Of a stretch of 64,000 nucleotides of DNA, positions 43,036 through 55,296 are shown piece by piece. The number at the start of each line of letters is the position of its first letter. The stretch's first letter is position 1. The notes below the pieces were generated by a model. That model was not told the DNA's origin, searched no databases, and worked only from the letters and a program-made list of their open reading frames with translations. Source of the DNA: Haliangium sp050303215 (lineage in GTDB: Bacteria; Myxococcota_A; Polyangia; Haliangiales; Haliangiaceae); NCBI RefSeq assembly GCF_050303215.1, contig NZ_JBNLBH010000080.1, positions 15,300 to 79,299 of the forward strand. The letters run 5' to 3'. Made by a program: the position numbers and the translations under genes.

Positions 43036-43680
43036 ATGAACCTCGAAAGCTGTTTCCTCTGCCGACGTCCGGTCTTGGAGCTGCGCGGGCAGTTCACGAT
43101 CCTGCATCCCTATCAACTGGAGGAGGGCGACGAAGCCATCGAGCACGAGGCCTATGGATGGTGTCACCTCGCGTGTCTGGTCGGCTCCGAGTGGGGCCGG
43201 TTGTGGCACGACCGGCTGCGCACCCACTTCCTCACCGTGCGGGGCTATCACGAGGTGGCCGAGGTCGGGCCCATGCGCGTGTTGCAGCACCCACGCACCG
43301 AGGACGTGGTCGCGCTGGATCGGGACGGCGTGATGCTCGCCTTTCACCCGCGCGAGGCGGCCAACAAGCGCGCTGTCGCCGAGGGCTGCTTGCTCCGCGT
43401 GCGCGGGGAGATGAACCTCGAATTCGACGACGCCGAGCAGGTCGCGCTGATTCGCGCTGCGCTGAGCGAGGACGGACAGTTTCCGCTGCTGCGGCTCGTC
43501 GACATGCTGGGCATCGCGTCGGTCATCCTGACCCCACGCGCGTTGGAGCGCGGCGCGTTGCGCTTCGACAAGAAGCTGAAGCGTCGCTGGGGTGGCCGCT
43601 GGGTCTCGGCCCACGCCGACTACGAGCTGCTGGTGCCTCGCGAGGTGCTGGCCTGCGTCGGGCTCGCCGGGCGGACGTAG
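43036..43680 (+). CDS. Hypothetical protein with N-terminal Cys/His zinc site
   Basis: A 214-residue protein. The N-terminus has FLCRRPV and then WCHLAC, giving a CxxC-like plus C-H-x-x-C arrangement that could hold a zinc ion, followed by an alpha/beta body of unknown family (LRLVDMLGIASVILTPRALE). ATG 43036 is the first in-frame ATG. It is the last gene of the orphan cassette before housekeeping genes resume. Function unknown; a zinc-bound adaptor or immunity protein is possible. Confidence 0.72.
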   Translation: MNLESCFLCRRPVLELRGQFTILHPYQLEEGDEAIEHEAYGWCHLACLVGSEWGRLWHDRLRTHFLTVRGYHEVAEVGPMRVLQHPRTEDVVALDRDGVMLAFHPREAANKRAVAEGCLLRVRGEMNLEFDDAEQVALIRAALSEDGQFPLLRLVDMLGIASVILTPRALERGALRFDKKLKRRWGGRWVSAHADYELLVPREVLACVGLAGRT

Positions 43681-43746
43681 TCCCGCGCGGCCCGCCGTGA
43701 CCGGCCCGGGTTTGCCCACGCCGGCCGGGCTGGATACAGTCACGGC

Positions 43747-45681
<1,935 letters not shown>

Positions 45682-45713
45682 CCGCGCCCAATGCGGCGCG
45701 TAAAAACCGGCCC

Positions 45714-47450
<1,737 letters not shown>

Positions 47451-47453
47451 GCC

Positions 47454-48176
47454 ATGGACTTCGACCCCGGCAGCCGCCTGATCGCGGCCCTGGACGTGCC
47501 CGACCGAGTGTCCGCCGACGACCTGCTGACCCGCCTGGGCGACGCCGTGGACTGGGTCAAGCTCGGCCTCGAGCTGTTCGTGGCCGAGGGCCCCGGGCTG
47601 GTGCGCGACCTGGCTAGCGCCGGCCGGCGCATCATGCTCGACCTCAAGCTGCACGACATCCCGGCCACGGTCAGCCGGGCCACGGCCCGGGCCGCCGCGC
47701 TCGGGGCCGAGCTGCTCACCGTGCACGCCAGCGGCGGCGAGGCCATGCTCCGGGCCGCGTGCGAGGCCGCCAAGGTGGCCGAGGAGGCCCACGGCGGCCG
47801 GCTGCGCATCCTGGCCGTCACCGTGCTCACCTCCCTCGACGAGGCCGACCTGGTCGCCACCGGCGCCGCCGGCCCGCTCGACTCACTGGTCGCCCGCCGC
47901 GCCGAGCTGGCCGTGACCGCCGGCTGCGACGGCGTGGTCGCCTCGCCCCACGAGGCCGCCCGCCTGCGCGCCCTGGTGCCCGAGCACTTCCTCATCGTCA
48001 CCCCCGGCGTCCGCCCCAGCGGCGCCGACGCCAACGACCAAAAGCGGGTCATGACCCCCACCGCGGCCCGCGCCGCCGGCGCCGACCTTGTCGTGTGCGG
48101 CCGGCCCATCCGCGACGCCGCCGATCCCGCCGCCGCCGCCCGCGCCATCGCCGCCGAGCTGGCCGAGCGAAGCTGA
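47454..48176 (+). CDS. pyrF: Orotidine-5'-phosphate decarboxylase
   Basis: Last step of UMP synthesis. The 240-residue TIM-barrel shows the catalytic DLKLHDIPATV motif and the phosphate-binding end TPGVRPSGADANDQKRVMTP, followed by GRPIRDA. Length is normal. It begins 3 bp after the proS stop. It converges with the subtilase gene across about 40 bp. Confidence 0.96.
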   Translation: MDFDPGSRLIAALDVPDRVSADDLLTRLGDAVDWVKLGLELFVAEGPGLVRDLASAGRRIMLDLKLHDIPATVSRATARAAALGAELLTVHASGGEAMLRAACEAAKVAEEAHGGRLRILAVTVLTSLDEADLVATGAAGPLDSLVARRAELAVTAGCDGVVASPHEAARLRALVPEHFLIVTPGVRPSGADANDQKRVMTPTAARAAGADLVVCGRPIRDAADPAAAARAIAAELAERS

Positions 48177-48217
48177 GCGACTGCGTCGCATTACCGCGGC
48201 TTCCTCGGTGAGGCCCG

Positions 48218-50662
48218 CTACACGATCACCGGCACGACCGCTTCCAGCTCGGCTGCGACGCTCTCGTAGAGCTCGACGTTCGGCCCCCGAACCGTCACGA
48301 TCAGGCTGAACGGCATCTCCGCGGACTTTAGTTCCGTTCGGCGATCCCACCAACCCAAGACCGGATACACCGCGATCAACTTGCGCCCTGCGAGCAGCGA
48401 GGCCGGTCCACTCCAACGATCGGGCTGCACCGTCCCCCGACTGCGGCGGCGCACGCCGAGCTGCCACGACACCGGCTTGGTCTTGGATTCGCGCGTGGCC
48501 TTCCCGCGCGCGAGCTTGTTGATTCGCTCCATGAACTGGAACTCCGACTCTTGGAAACCTTGCATGTCCCAGCGCAGATCGAGCCCGCGCTGAAGGTGGC
48601 GCCGGAACGTATTCGGCTCGGCGAAGTATGACAAGGTGACTCGGAGCTCGACCTCCTCGTCTCCCGCCGCCAGCAGCAACTCCTCCGGGAGCGGCATCCG
48701 AAACGCCTTGAGCACACGAATCCGTTTGCTCGGCGACGCGTGTCCGCTTGCGTCCTTGGCAGGCGTGGCATTCGGCATCGAGTCCTCGACGATGACGGTG
48801 GCGCGCTGCCGGGCGCAACTCGAAGCGAGTTCGAAGTCCGGTACACCGAAACCACAGGCAGCGAGACGGTCGTCCAGGTTGCGAAACTGCATTGTCATCT
48901 GTTCCGTCCATGAGGCTGAGTGCACGACCAACCCACGGATCGTCTCCGGGCGGAGCTTGGGAGCCAAGCTCCGCAGGCGAGCTCCGAAGTATGCGGCTCG
49001 GGCCGTGGCCTCGCTGGTTGCCCACAGCAGTGACAGCAACCGACCGGACCGATGCCGATGTCCGGTCGTCAAGCCGGTGAGTGATGGAATGCTTGGGTCC
49101 GGAAGTTGGCCGTCGAAGCCCACATTGCCGCCCTCGAACACGACATCGGGTTTGATCGCGTCGCCATCGCGGACCAGCCCGGCGGAGGTGTGTGGTGAGA
49201 TCCCTCGCGAGGGTGCGATGGGACGGTACGCGTTATACGCCTTATGTGGCGCGATCGTCGTGCGCTCAGTGTAGGCTCCCACGGTGATCGCGTTGACGGC
49301 CTGAGCGGGATCCCAGATCTTCTGCTCGAGGTTCATCGTCGGATAGCCGTCCAACAACTGCACGTCGCGGCTGTCGGCGTTGCCGGCGCAGACGAAGAAG
49401 ACCCGCCCTTGGCCGGCGTTGTACGCGAGGCGATCCAATGCGTGGCTCCAGTATGTGGGGCGCCCGGGTTGGTCGTCGTTCGCTGCGATCGCCGTCGCGA
49501 ATACCCGTGGGGATGGCCCGAGGGCTTCGAGCGCTTCGACGGCGGAGACGGTCATCTGTGGCCAGTAGGGTCGAAACGTCTCCCGGGCGGTTGCGGTCCC
49601 TGTACCGACGAACACGCGCGCGGATTCGAGCCAGTGTCCGGCGATCGCGCTCCCGTGGTCGAAGATATGCCCTATGTCCCCAAACGCGGCGATCCCGGCC
49701 ATTTCCGTACCGTGCCCGTCGGTGTCTTCGGGAGAGTGCTCGTAGCCCGGTACGACGCAGACGGCGCCTTTGATGAGGGGGGCGAGCAGGGGGTGGGCCG
49801 ATGAGATGCCAGTGTCGAGGAGAGACACGCATGGCGCGTCGCCTGCCGGCGGCTGGACCGGGACGGGCGCGACCTCGCCTCTATCGTCACCTTCATACAT
49901 CAGAAAGGTGCGGACATCAGGGCCAGCCAGCTCGAACTCGTAGACGCAGTCAACCATGTCCAGCAGCCGTTCGAGCGCATCGAACGCGCCGCGAACGAAG
50001 AACACCGACCTCTCGGTGGCTTGGTATTCTTGCACAGAAGTGATCTGGAGGCGGGTGAACGCTTGTCGCATCTGTGTGCGGGTCGAGGACGAGAATTCTT
50101 CGGGGTTGCGATAGCCTCCACGGCAGGCGATCTCGAACCATCGAACGGCTGATCTGGGAAGAGATGCTGCTCGGGCTCGGTGTCCAGCTAGATCGTCGAA
50201 TCTGGCCAGGCGCAGCTCTGCAATCGGCGCAATCGCAGGCGCATTGCGGCGTGCACCGCGCTCGGTCACCCGCGCGTCGTCTGCAAACTCCTCGATCTTC
50301 TTGCGCAGGAGCCGGAGGTGAGGGTCTGGGGTATCGATGAGGGTGACGCCTGAATCCTCGTCCACGGAGACGAGCCGCACGTCGGAGCGGCGGTTCGCGA
50401 GGCTCTCGGGTTTCAGCTCGGCGTGCTCCTCCGGCTGTACCGCGACGACTTCACGGGTCGCACCGTCGACTCGAGTCCCCGGCACGCGCCGTTGGACCTG
50501 TTGGAGGATGCTGTCGAGCTGTTGAATCAGGTCTGCTCGATGACGGCTGGGATCGCGCGACGGTAGCGGCGGCGACGACGATGACGAGCGGCCGAACACA
50601 GCCTGAAAAGCATCTACGCGGTCGATGCGACCTCGCAAGAAGGGGAGTTTCTCGTCCACCAC
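48218..50662 (-). CDS. Subtilisin-family (S8) serine peptidase, IetS-like
   Basis: An 814-residue cytoplasmic-looking subtilase (no signal peptide). The triad is complete: Asp283 in LLDTGISSAH, His317 in DTDGHGTEMAG, Ser550 in ATSEATARAA. Residues 1-250 are a helical N-terminal domain, and after 600 comes a beta-rich C-terminal domain. It lies 11 bp downstream of an AAA+ ATPase. This AAA ATPase plus subtilase two-gene layout is that of ietAS, first described as a plasmid stability/incompatibility pair and later reported as anti-phage. GTG start. In that model the protease is the toxic or effector part. Confidence 0.88.
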   Translation of the reverse strand: MVDEKLPFLRGRIDRVDAFQAVFGRSSSSSPPLPSRDPSRHRADLIQQLDSILQQVQRRVPGTRVDGATREVVAVQPEEHAELKPESLANRRSDVRLVSVDEDSGVTLIDTPDPHLRLLRKKIEEFADDARVTERGARRNAPAIAPIAELRLARFDDLAGHRARAASLPRSAVRWFEIACRGGYRNPEEFSSSTRTQMRQAFTRLQITSVQEYQATERSVFFVRGAFDALERLLDMVDCVYEFELAGPDVRTFLMYEGDDRGEVAPVPVQPPAGDAPCVSLLDTGISSAHPLLAPLIKGAVCVVPGYEHSPEDTDGHGTEMAGIAAFGDIGHIFDHGSAIAGHWLESARVFVGTGTATARETFRPYWPQMTVSAVEALEALGPSPRVFATAIAANDDQPGRPTYWSHALDRLAYNAGQGRVFFVCAGNADSRDVQLLDGYPTMNLEQKIWDPAQAVNAITVGAYTERTTIAPHKAYNAYRPIAPSRGISPHTSAGLVRDGDAIKPDVVFEGGNVGFDGQLPDPSIPSLTGLTTGHRHRSGRLLSLLWATSEATARAAYFGARLRSLAPKLRPETIRGLVVHSASWTEQMTMQFRNLDDRLAACGFGVPDFELASSCARQRATVIVEDSMPNATPAKDASGHASPSKRIRVLKAFRMPLPEELLLAAGDEEVELRVTLSYFAEPNTFRRHLQRGLDLRWDMQGFQESEFQFMERINKLARGKATRESKTKPVSWQLGVRRRSRGTVQPDRWSGPASLLAGRKLIAVYPVLGWWDRRTELKSAEMPFSLIVTVRGPNVELYESVAAELEAVVPVIV

Positions 50663-50673
50663 GACTCCTCGTG

Positions 50674-51684
50674 CTACTTGGACGGTGAGCTCGCAGCCCG
50701 CCGCTCGTGCTTCCGATGCATGTCTTCCAGCGCGCAGACGAGGTAGCTCTCGGAGAGCGCGCTGGCGCCGTCCAGGACCATGGCGCGGATCGCATCATCA
50801 CAGGCGCGCGCCGCGTCAGCATAGCTGAGTCCGGACACCCGCTCAGCCACCTGCTTCAGGAATGTCTTGGAGATATCGAAGGGGGTGAGACGCAGCGCCA
50901 AGAGCTGCGCCAACTGAGCTGCATTGGGCAGCTCGAAGCCGATCTCCACGTCGAAGCGTCGAAACACCGCGCGGTCGAGGAGTTCGGGGTGATTCGTCGC
51001 TGCGATGATCAAGCTCGCGCTGCGATCGGTGTCGATGAGTTGCAGAAACGAGGTCACGATCCGGCGCATCTCGCCGACGTCTTGCTCGTGGGCGCGCCGT
51101 TGGCCGACGGCGTCGAACTCGTCGAACAAGTACACCCCGGGGCGCCGCGGAAGCTCATCGAAGATGAGACGTAGGTGGTTGGCTGTGGCGCCGAGGAAGC
51201 GGGAGAACAGCGCGTCGAAGCGTACGGTCATGAGGGGGAGACCCAACTCCCCGGCCAACACCGCGGCAGCCAGCGTTTTGCCGCAGCCTGGGGGGCCCTG
51301 GAACAGGAGCCTCCTGCGCGGAGTCACCTGCCACTGTTCGAGTTCCGCCCGCGCTCGATTCTCTCGCACGATACGCGAGAGCAGATCGAGTGTCACCTCG
51401 GGGAGCACGATGTCACGAAAGCGTTCCTGTCGGTGGCCGCCTTCGAGCAGATCAGCCACCTCCCCGCGTGGGCGCGCGATGTCCACGACCTGCCCTCGGC
51501 TTCTCGTTGCTCTCTCGCCGATCTCGGTCGCGACCCGCCGGAGATCTTCTGCGATGCGGGTGTGACCGGCGCTGCTCTCCGCGGACGCCAACTGGATCAC
51601 TGCCTTGCGAAAGGCGGTCTCATCACCCTCCATGTGGGCTGAGATGAGCTGCTTGAGGATGTCTGAGCGCACGCTTGCATACAT
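50674..51684 (-). CDS. AAA+ ATPase, IetA-like partner of the subtilase
   Basis: A 336-residue AAA+ ATPase. Walker A GPPGCGKT with Lys136, Walker B YLFDEFDAV, the sensor-1 Asn in ATNHPELLD, and an Arg-finger-type RRFD are all visible. N-terminal 85 residues are helical. The C-terminal helical lid ends with a charged tail. ATG 51684. It is 11 bp upstream of the subtilase gene, on the same strand, so the ATPase would be made first and may control the protease. Confidence 0.88.
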   Translation of the reverse strand: MYASVRSDILKQLISAHMEGDETAFRKAVIQLASAESSAGHTRIAEDLRRVATEIGERATRSRGQVVDIARPRGEVADLLEGGHRQERFRDIVLPEVTLDLLSRIVRENRARAELEQWQVTPRRRLLFQGPPGCGKTLAAAVLAGELGLPLMTVRFDALFSRFLGATANHLRLIFDELPRRPGVYLFDEFDAVGQRRAHEQDVGEMRRIVTSFLQLIDTDRSASLIIAATNHPELLDRAVFRRFDVEIGFELPNAAQLAQLLALRLTPFDISKTFLKQVAERVSGLSYADAARACDDAIRAMVLDGASALSESYLVCALEDMHRKHERRAASSPSK

Positions 51685-51864
51685 AGCCTACTGTCCCAGC
51701 CAGCATATGTCGACGGCCCGGGGAAGTGGATGCTCACATGGCCGGAGGACAACATCCTCATCCTTGGAGGGGTCGGTCACCGAGTCTGCTCGGCTGGCTC
51801 AGAGGAGCCGGCCTGGAGTGGGTCGAGGCCAGGCGTAGTCCGAGTTAGGGTCACGCCTGGCCGA

Positions 51865-52030
51865 GCTAGCCGAGCGGGCGTGAGCGCGGCCCGCGCGGCG
51901 TGGCAGGCGTGAACCGGCCTGCGCGGCGTGGCAGGCGTGAACCTGCCCGCGCGGCGTGGCAGGCGTGAGCGCGGCCCGGGTCTCTCGGCGGGCGTGAGCG
52001 CCGTCCGCGCGTCTCGGCGGGCCTGAAACT
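51865..52030. repeat. Imperfect ~28-bp tandem repeats in non-coding DNA
   Basis: Three well-kept units spaced exactly 28 bp apart at 51893, 51921 and 51949 share GCGCGGCGTGGCAGGCGTGA. At least two degenerate units extend the array to about 52030 and one precedes it. There are no spacers and no coding frame of good quality. The array lies in the 674 bp between the AAA ATPase start and the small lipoprotein gene, upstream of both. Confidence 0.75.
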
Positions 52031-52052
52031 GCCCGCCCGGCCCGGCGGCCGT

Positions 52053-52118
52053 GCTGGTGCCGGCGCGGGAGCGCCGATGTTGCCGGCGCGGCAACGTCGA
52101 TGTTGCCGGCGCGGCAAC
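52053..52118. repeat. 3 x 23-bp repeat, each with a GTTGCCG/CGGCAAC inverted repeat
   Basis: Copies start at 52053, 52076 and 52099, exactly 23 bp apart. The last two contain the hairpin GTTGCCG-GCG-CGGCAAC; the first is degenerate. They sit about 240 bp upstream of the lipoprotein start. Regular spacing of dyad sites is what a DNA-binding regulator with helical phasing would use, so they are candidate operators. Confidence 0.7.
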
Positions 52119-52358
52119 ACAGAGGGTGGGCGGTTGCGCGGCCGTCGACCTCAGCGCGCGGGCGGCGGCGCGGTGCGTGGCAGGACGCCGCGTCCGCGAT
52201 CGGGGGCGAGAAAGGTACGTTCCTTGCTGGGTCTCGAAACGGCACATCGGCGATACTGCCGGTTTGGACCGGAGCGAGCCTGGTCCAGGCGCCCCGAGAG
52301 GCGCTGCGCCACCCGCGGCGGAGCCGCGAACCATCAAGAACAGAAGGAAGACGAAGCT

Positions 52359-52697
52359 ATGGAAGTCATACACGAGAACTCATGGACCGGGGCCGGGTCA
52401 CGGCCGGGGCGGGGCCGTTACGGCGCTGCGGCCCGGCTGTCGATGCTGGGCGCCGGCCTGCTGTTTCTGAGCTGCGCCCAGGACAGCGCGACCACCGAGT
52501 ACCAGAGCGCCCAGGCGGTCGGGGAGCAGGATCTCCGGATCCTCTCGATCACCGAGATCTCGGGCACGGTCAACGACAGCGCCGTGCGCGGTCGCATCGA
52601 GGCCACCATCGACACCAGCCGCGGCGGTGTCTCCACCTGCCAGTTCCCGTCGTTGCCGAAGGGGTTCACCCCCGGCACCTTCGGGACCCACACCTGA
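52359..52697 (+). CDS. Small lipoprotein, reading frame closed by an in-frame TGA
   Basis: A 112-residue lipoprotein. ATG 52359 follows AGAAGGAAG by about 9 bp. The hydrophobic part of the signal (AARLSMLGAGLLFLSC) ends in a lipobox. The mature protein is a polar beta-rich domain (RILSITEISGTVNDSAVRGR). The frame stops at TGA 52695-52697, but the same frame stays open for 159 more codons with a plausible protein. Product could therefore be 112 residues or, by readthrough or an ancestral sense codon, about 270. Confidence 0.65.
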   Translation: MEVIHENSWTGAGSRPGRGRYGAAARLSMLGAGLLFLSCAQDSATTEYQSAQAVGEQDLRILSITEISGTVNDSAVRGRIEATIDTSRGGVSTCQFPSLPKGFTPGTFGTHT

Positions 52698-52742
52698 ACG
52701 TCTCATCATACGTCTGCCGGTCTTGGCAGACTCGGTGAAGAG

Positions 52743-53174
52743 GTGTTCAATCTGTTCGACCTGACGGGTGGCAACTACAAGGTGCTGCGCACGGTCAAGT
52801 ACCCCGAGCTCGAGCGCAGCGAGCTCGTCTTCAACGCCGACATCAAGGCGGTGAGCGAGGACGAGTGGTCCACGACCATCGAGATCAGCGGCCGCTACGA
52901 CGGCCCCACGGACGTGGTCGGGGTCGAGGGCTACGAGGTGGTGTGGACCAGCGACGGCAAGACCTTGTTCGAGGACGGCAAGGCCGACCTGATCCTGCGT
53001 TCGGGCAAGAAGGTCCCGACCGTGTGGACGTCCGAAATCGTGCCCACTCGACAAGAGCTGCCGCAGCTCCCGGGCGACGGCGAGCTGGTGAAGGTGACCT
53101 ACTCGGGCTTCGACATCGACAAGGACACCATGCACTACGAGTGGGAAGGCACGGTCGAGGAGCTGCGCAAGTAG
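52743..53174 (+). pseudogene. Continuation of the lipoprotein frame after TGA (possible second gene)
   Basis: 143 codons from GTG 52743 in the same frame as the upstream lipoprotein, open from 52698. It encodes a beta-rich domain (VLRTVKYPELERSELVFNA, then ISGRYDGPTDVV). GTG 52743 and earlier starts have no good ribosome-binding site at proper spacing, so it may not be a separate gene but the 3' part of one interrupted by a stop. If it is translated alone it has no export signal. Family not recognised. Confidence 0.55.
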
Positions 53175-53210
53175 GCGCGAGCTCCATCGTGTCCACCGCG
53201 CGGCCTCAAT

Positions 53211-53244
53211 GACCCCGCCGCCACTCGGCGGGCTCGCCGGGGTC
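53211..53244. terminator. Nested hairpin between convergent genes, possible terminator
   Basis: Outer arms GACCCCG and CGGGGTC (7 bp) enclose an inner CCGCC-ACTC-GGCGG stem. It lies between the lipoprotein frame and the convergent HEAT gene. Strong stem but no U-run, so confidence is moderate. Confidence 0.4.
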
Positions 53245-53404
53245 TGTTGCACGAGGTCGTTGCGGTGGACCTGTTTCGTTCATCCCCGCTGAACACGTCG
53301 GCCTCAGTCGGTCGCACGCGGGGCACGGGCGCGGCTGTGGCGGCGGGCACGCGCGCTCCACGCGCATCCCGGGCGGGCGTCGGCGAGCGGCGGGGTCATC
53401 CTGC

Positions 53405-55270
53405 TCATCCTTGCGACGAGGACAGCGCCTCGTAGGCCTGGTTGCGGATCGACTCGTCGGGGTCGTTTTCGGCCGCCCAGCGCACCAGCTCGAGGGCGCC
53501 GGCGTTCTCGTCCCGCTGGGCGAACTTGAGCAGCACGCCGAGCACGGTCCCGCGCACCCCGGGGTCGGGGTCGGCGTAGAGCAGGCCCTCGAGCGCGCCG
53601 CTCATGGGCTCGAAGGTGCGGTAGCCGGTCGCGAACAGCGCGCTGTCGCGCACCGCGGGGGAGTGCTCCGGCAGCACCAAGGCCGAGAGCAGCTCGTCGG
53701 CGTGAGGCGTCGGCATCAGGCGCAGGTTCTTGGCGGCCGACGCCTGCAGCTCCGGGTTCGGGGAGCTGAGGGCCAGCTCGATCGCCGACAGCGCCTGCGC
53801 GTTGGCCGAGTTGCCGAGCGCGTCCAGGACCTGCAGCCGCTCGGCGTCGGACGCGGCTTGCTGGTACATCGAGACCAGCTCGTCCACCCAGGCGTCGGCC
53901 CCGGCGGGGTCGTTCGCGCCCATTCGGTTGGCCAGGGCCCCCAGCGCCAGGAGCGCGTTCTCGCGCACGTCCTCCTGCTCGGAGAGGGCCAGCAGTGCGC
54001 CCATCGACTCGTCGTTGGCGAGCATGACCTCGTGGAAGGCGTCGATCGCCTCCTGGCGGACCTGCAGCGGCTGCTCCTCGTCGGTCGCCAGGCCTACGAG
54101 CGCGGCCTGGGCCTCGTCCGTGCCCGCGGCGCCGACGGCCGAGAGCACCGGCTGGCTCTTGTCCTGCTCGAGGATCTCTGCCAGCCGCGCCGGATCGCCG
54201 GTCACCACCTTGGTCAGCTCGCCCTGGGCCTTGTGCAGCTCGGCCCAGGCCTCGGCCTCGGCGCTTTGCCTCAGGGCCGCGATCAGCTCGCGCGGCGACC
54301 GCAGCGGCTCGGGCGCCTCGGAAGAGGGCGCCTCCTGCGGCCCGTCGCTCAGCGGGCGCGTCGTCATCGTGGCCACGGCGCCGGGGCGGGCCCGGCCCGG
54401 GTCTCGGTCCGAGGACACGTGGGCGAAGGTCGCCCGCACCTCGTGCGTCATCGCTGCGCCCGCGAACTCCACCGCGGCCACCGCGACGTGGCGCACGTCG
54501 GCGTCCATGATGCGGCCGCCGGCGTCGACCCCGTAGGTGGCCCGCGACTGCGTGAACACCGGCACCCCGATCGCGTCGTCGGCGCCCACCAGCGCGCCGT
54601 CGCGCACCACCCGGACGAACTCGAGCTTGCGCTTGCTGATCTGGCCGTCCTCGAGCCGGCGCGCCGACACACGGCACTCGCCCGTCGGCTCGGCCTCCAC
54701 CGCGGTCCACTCGCCCTGGGGTCGCACCGCGACCTGCAGGTGGCTCACGATCTCGCGCAGCAGGCCGCCGGCCTCCCGCGAGGTGCCCTCGGGGAGCGCG
54801 ATCTCGGCCACGCGTCCGTCTGATTCATAAGTGACCCAAAAGGGCTTGGAGAGCTCGGCCGCGAACTCGGCGGCGGGCCGGCTCCCCGGCAACTTGCTGA
54901 CGTCGAGCCCCTCGGGGTCGAGCGCGAACTCGACGTCGTGACGACCGTCGCGTTCGTCGATGACGGTCCCCGACAGCGTGCCCCCGAGCGACAGCCCAAT
55001 GGTGCCGCTCTCGGGGGAGTCACCCTGCATCGAGTAGTACACATCGACGGCGTAGTTCATTCGATACACTCGCTGCGAGCCGAGGGCCCAGCCTGAAGGC
55101 GTGAGGGCCGCTCGGCCCGCGGGCCCCGACTCCGACGCCGACGCGGTCGCCGGCGCGGAGGTCGAGGTGTCCTGCGCGGCAGCGCCACCGCGCTGCTGCG
55201 CCCACCAGACTCCAGCAATCGTCATCAGCCCAATTAGGGCGAACACAGCGTATACGCGGTAGCGCTTCAT
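53405..55270 (-). CDS. Exported protein: vitellogenin-N-like beta domain followed by HEAT repeats
   Basis: A 621-residue protein with one N-terminal membrane segment (VYAVFALIGLMTIAGVWWA). Residues about 50-290 are a beta-rich domain whose order (FWVTYESDGRVAEIALPEG then EIVSHLQV) recalls the N-terminal barrel of vitellogenin-type large lipid-transfer proteins. Residues 330-615 are HEAT-like helical repeats with LL-L-E-ED-VRENALLALG patterns. In those eukaryotic proteins a barrel followed by a helical superhelix also occurs. AAGGAG lies 6 bp before ATG 55270. It follows a secreted protein by 26 bp, probably one operon. Lipid or partner binding is inference. Confidence 0.8.
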   Translation of the reverse strand: MKRYRVYAVFALIGLMTIAGVWWAQQRGGAAAQDTSTSAPATASASESGPAGRAALTPSGWALGSQRVYRMNYAVDVYYSMQGDSPESGTIGLSLGGTLSGTVIDERDGRHDVEFALDPEGLDVSKLPGSRPAAEFAAELSKPFWVTYESDGRVAEIALPEGTSREAGGLLREIVSHLQVAVRPQGEWTAVEAEPTGECRVSARRLEDGQISKRKLEFVRVVRDGALVGADDAIGVPVFTQSRATYGVDAGGRIMDADVRHVAVAAVEFAGAAMTHEVRATFAHVSSDRDPGRARPGAVATMTTRPLSDGPQEAPSSEAPEPLRSPRELIAALRQSAEAEAWAELHKAQGELTKVVTGDPARLAEILEQDKSQPVLSAVGAAGTDEAQAALVGLATDEEQPLQVRQEAIDAFHEVMLANDESMGALLALSEQEDVRENALLALGALANRMGANDPAGADAWVDELVSMYQQAASDAERLQVLDALGNSANAQALSAIELALSSPNPELQASAAKNLRLMPTPHADELLSALVLPEHSPAVRDSALFATGYRTFEPMSGALEGLLYADPDPGVRGTVLGVLLKFAQRDENAGALELVRWAAENDPDESIRNQAYEALSSSQG

Positions 55271-55296
55271 GATCTACTCCTTGGTGGCTGGGCAGC

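Noticed and set aside
51865..52118. CRISPR array
   Set aside because: Units are adjacent without unique spacers and no cas gene is nearby.
52398..53252. 284-codon minus-strand frame opposite the lipoprotein
   Set aside because: Repetitive shadow; the plus strand has a lipobox and ribosome-binding site.
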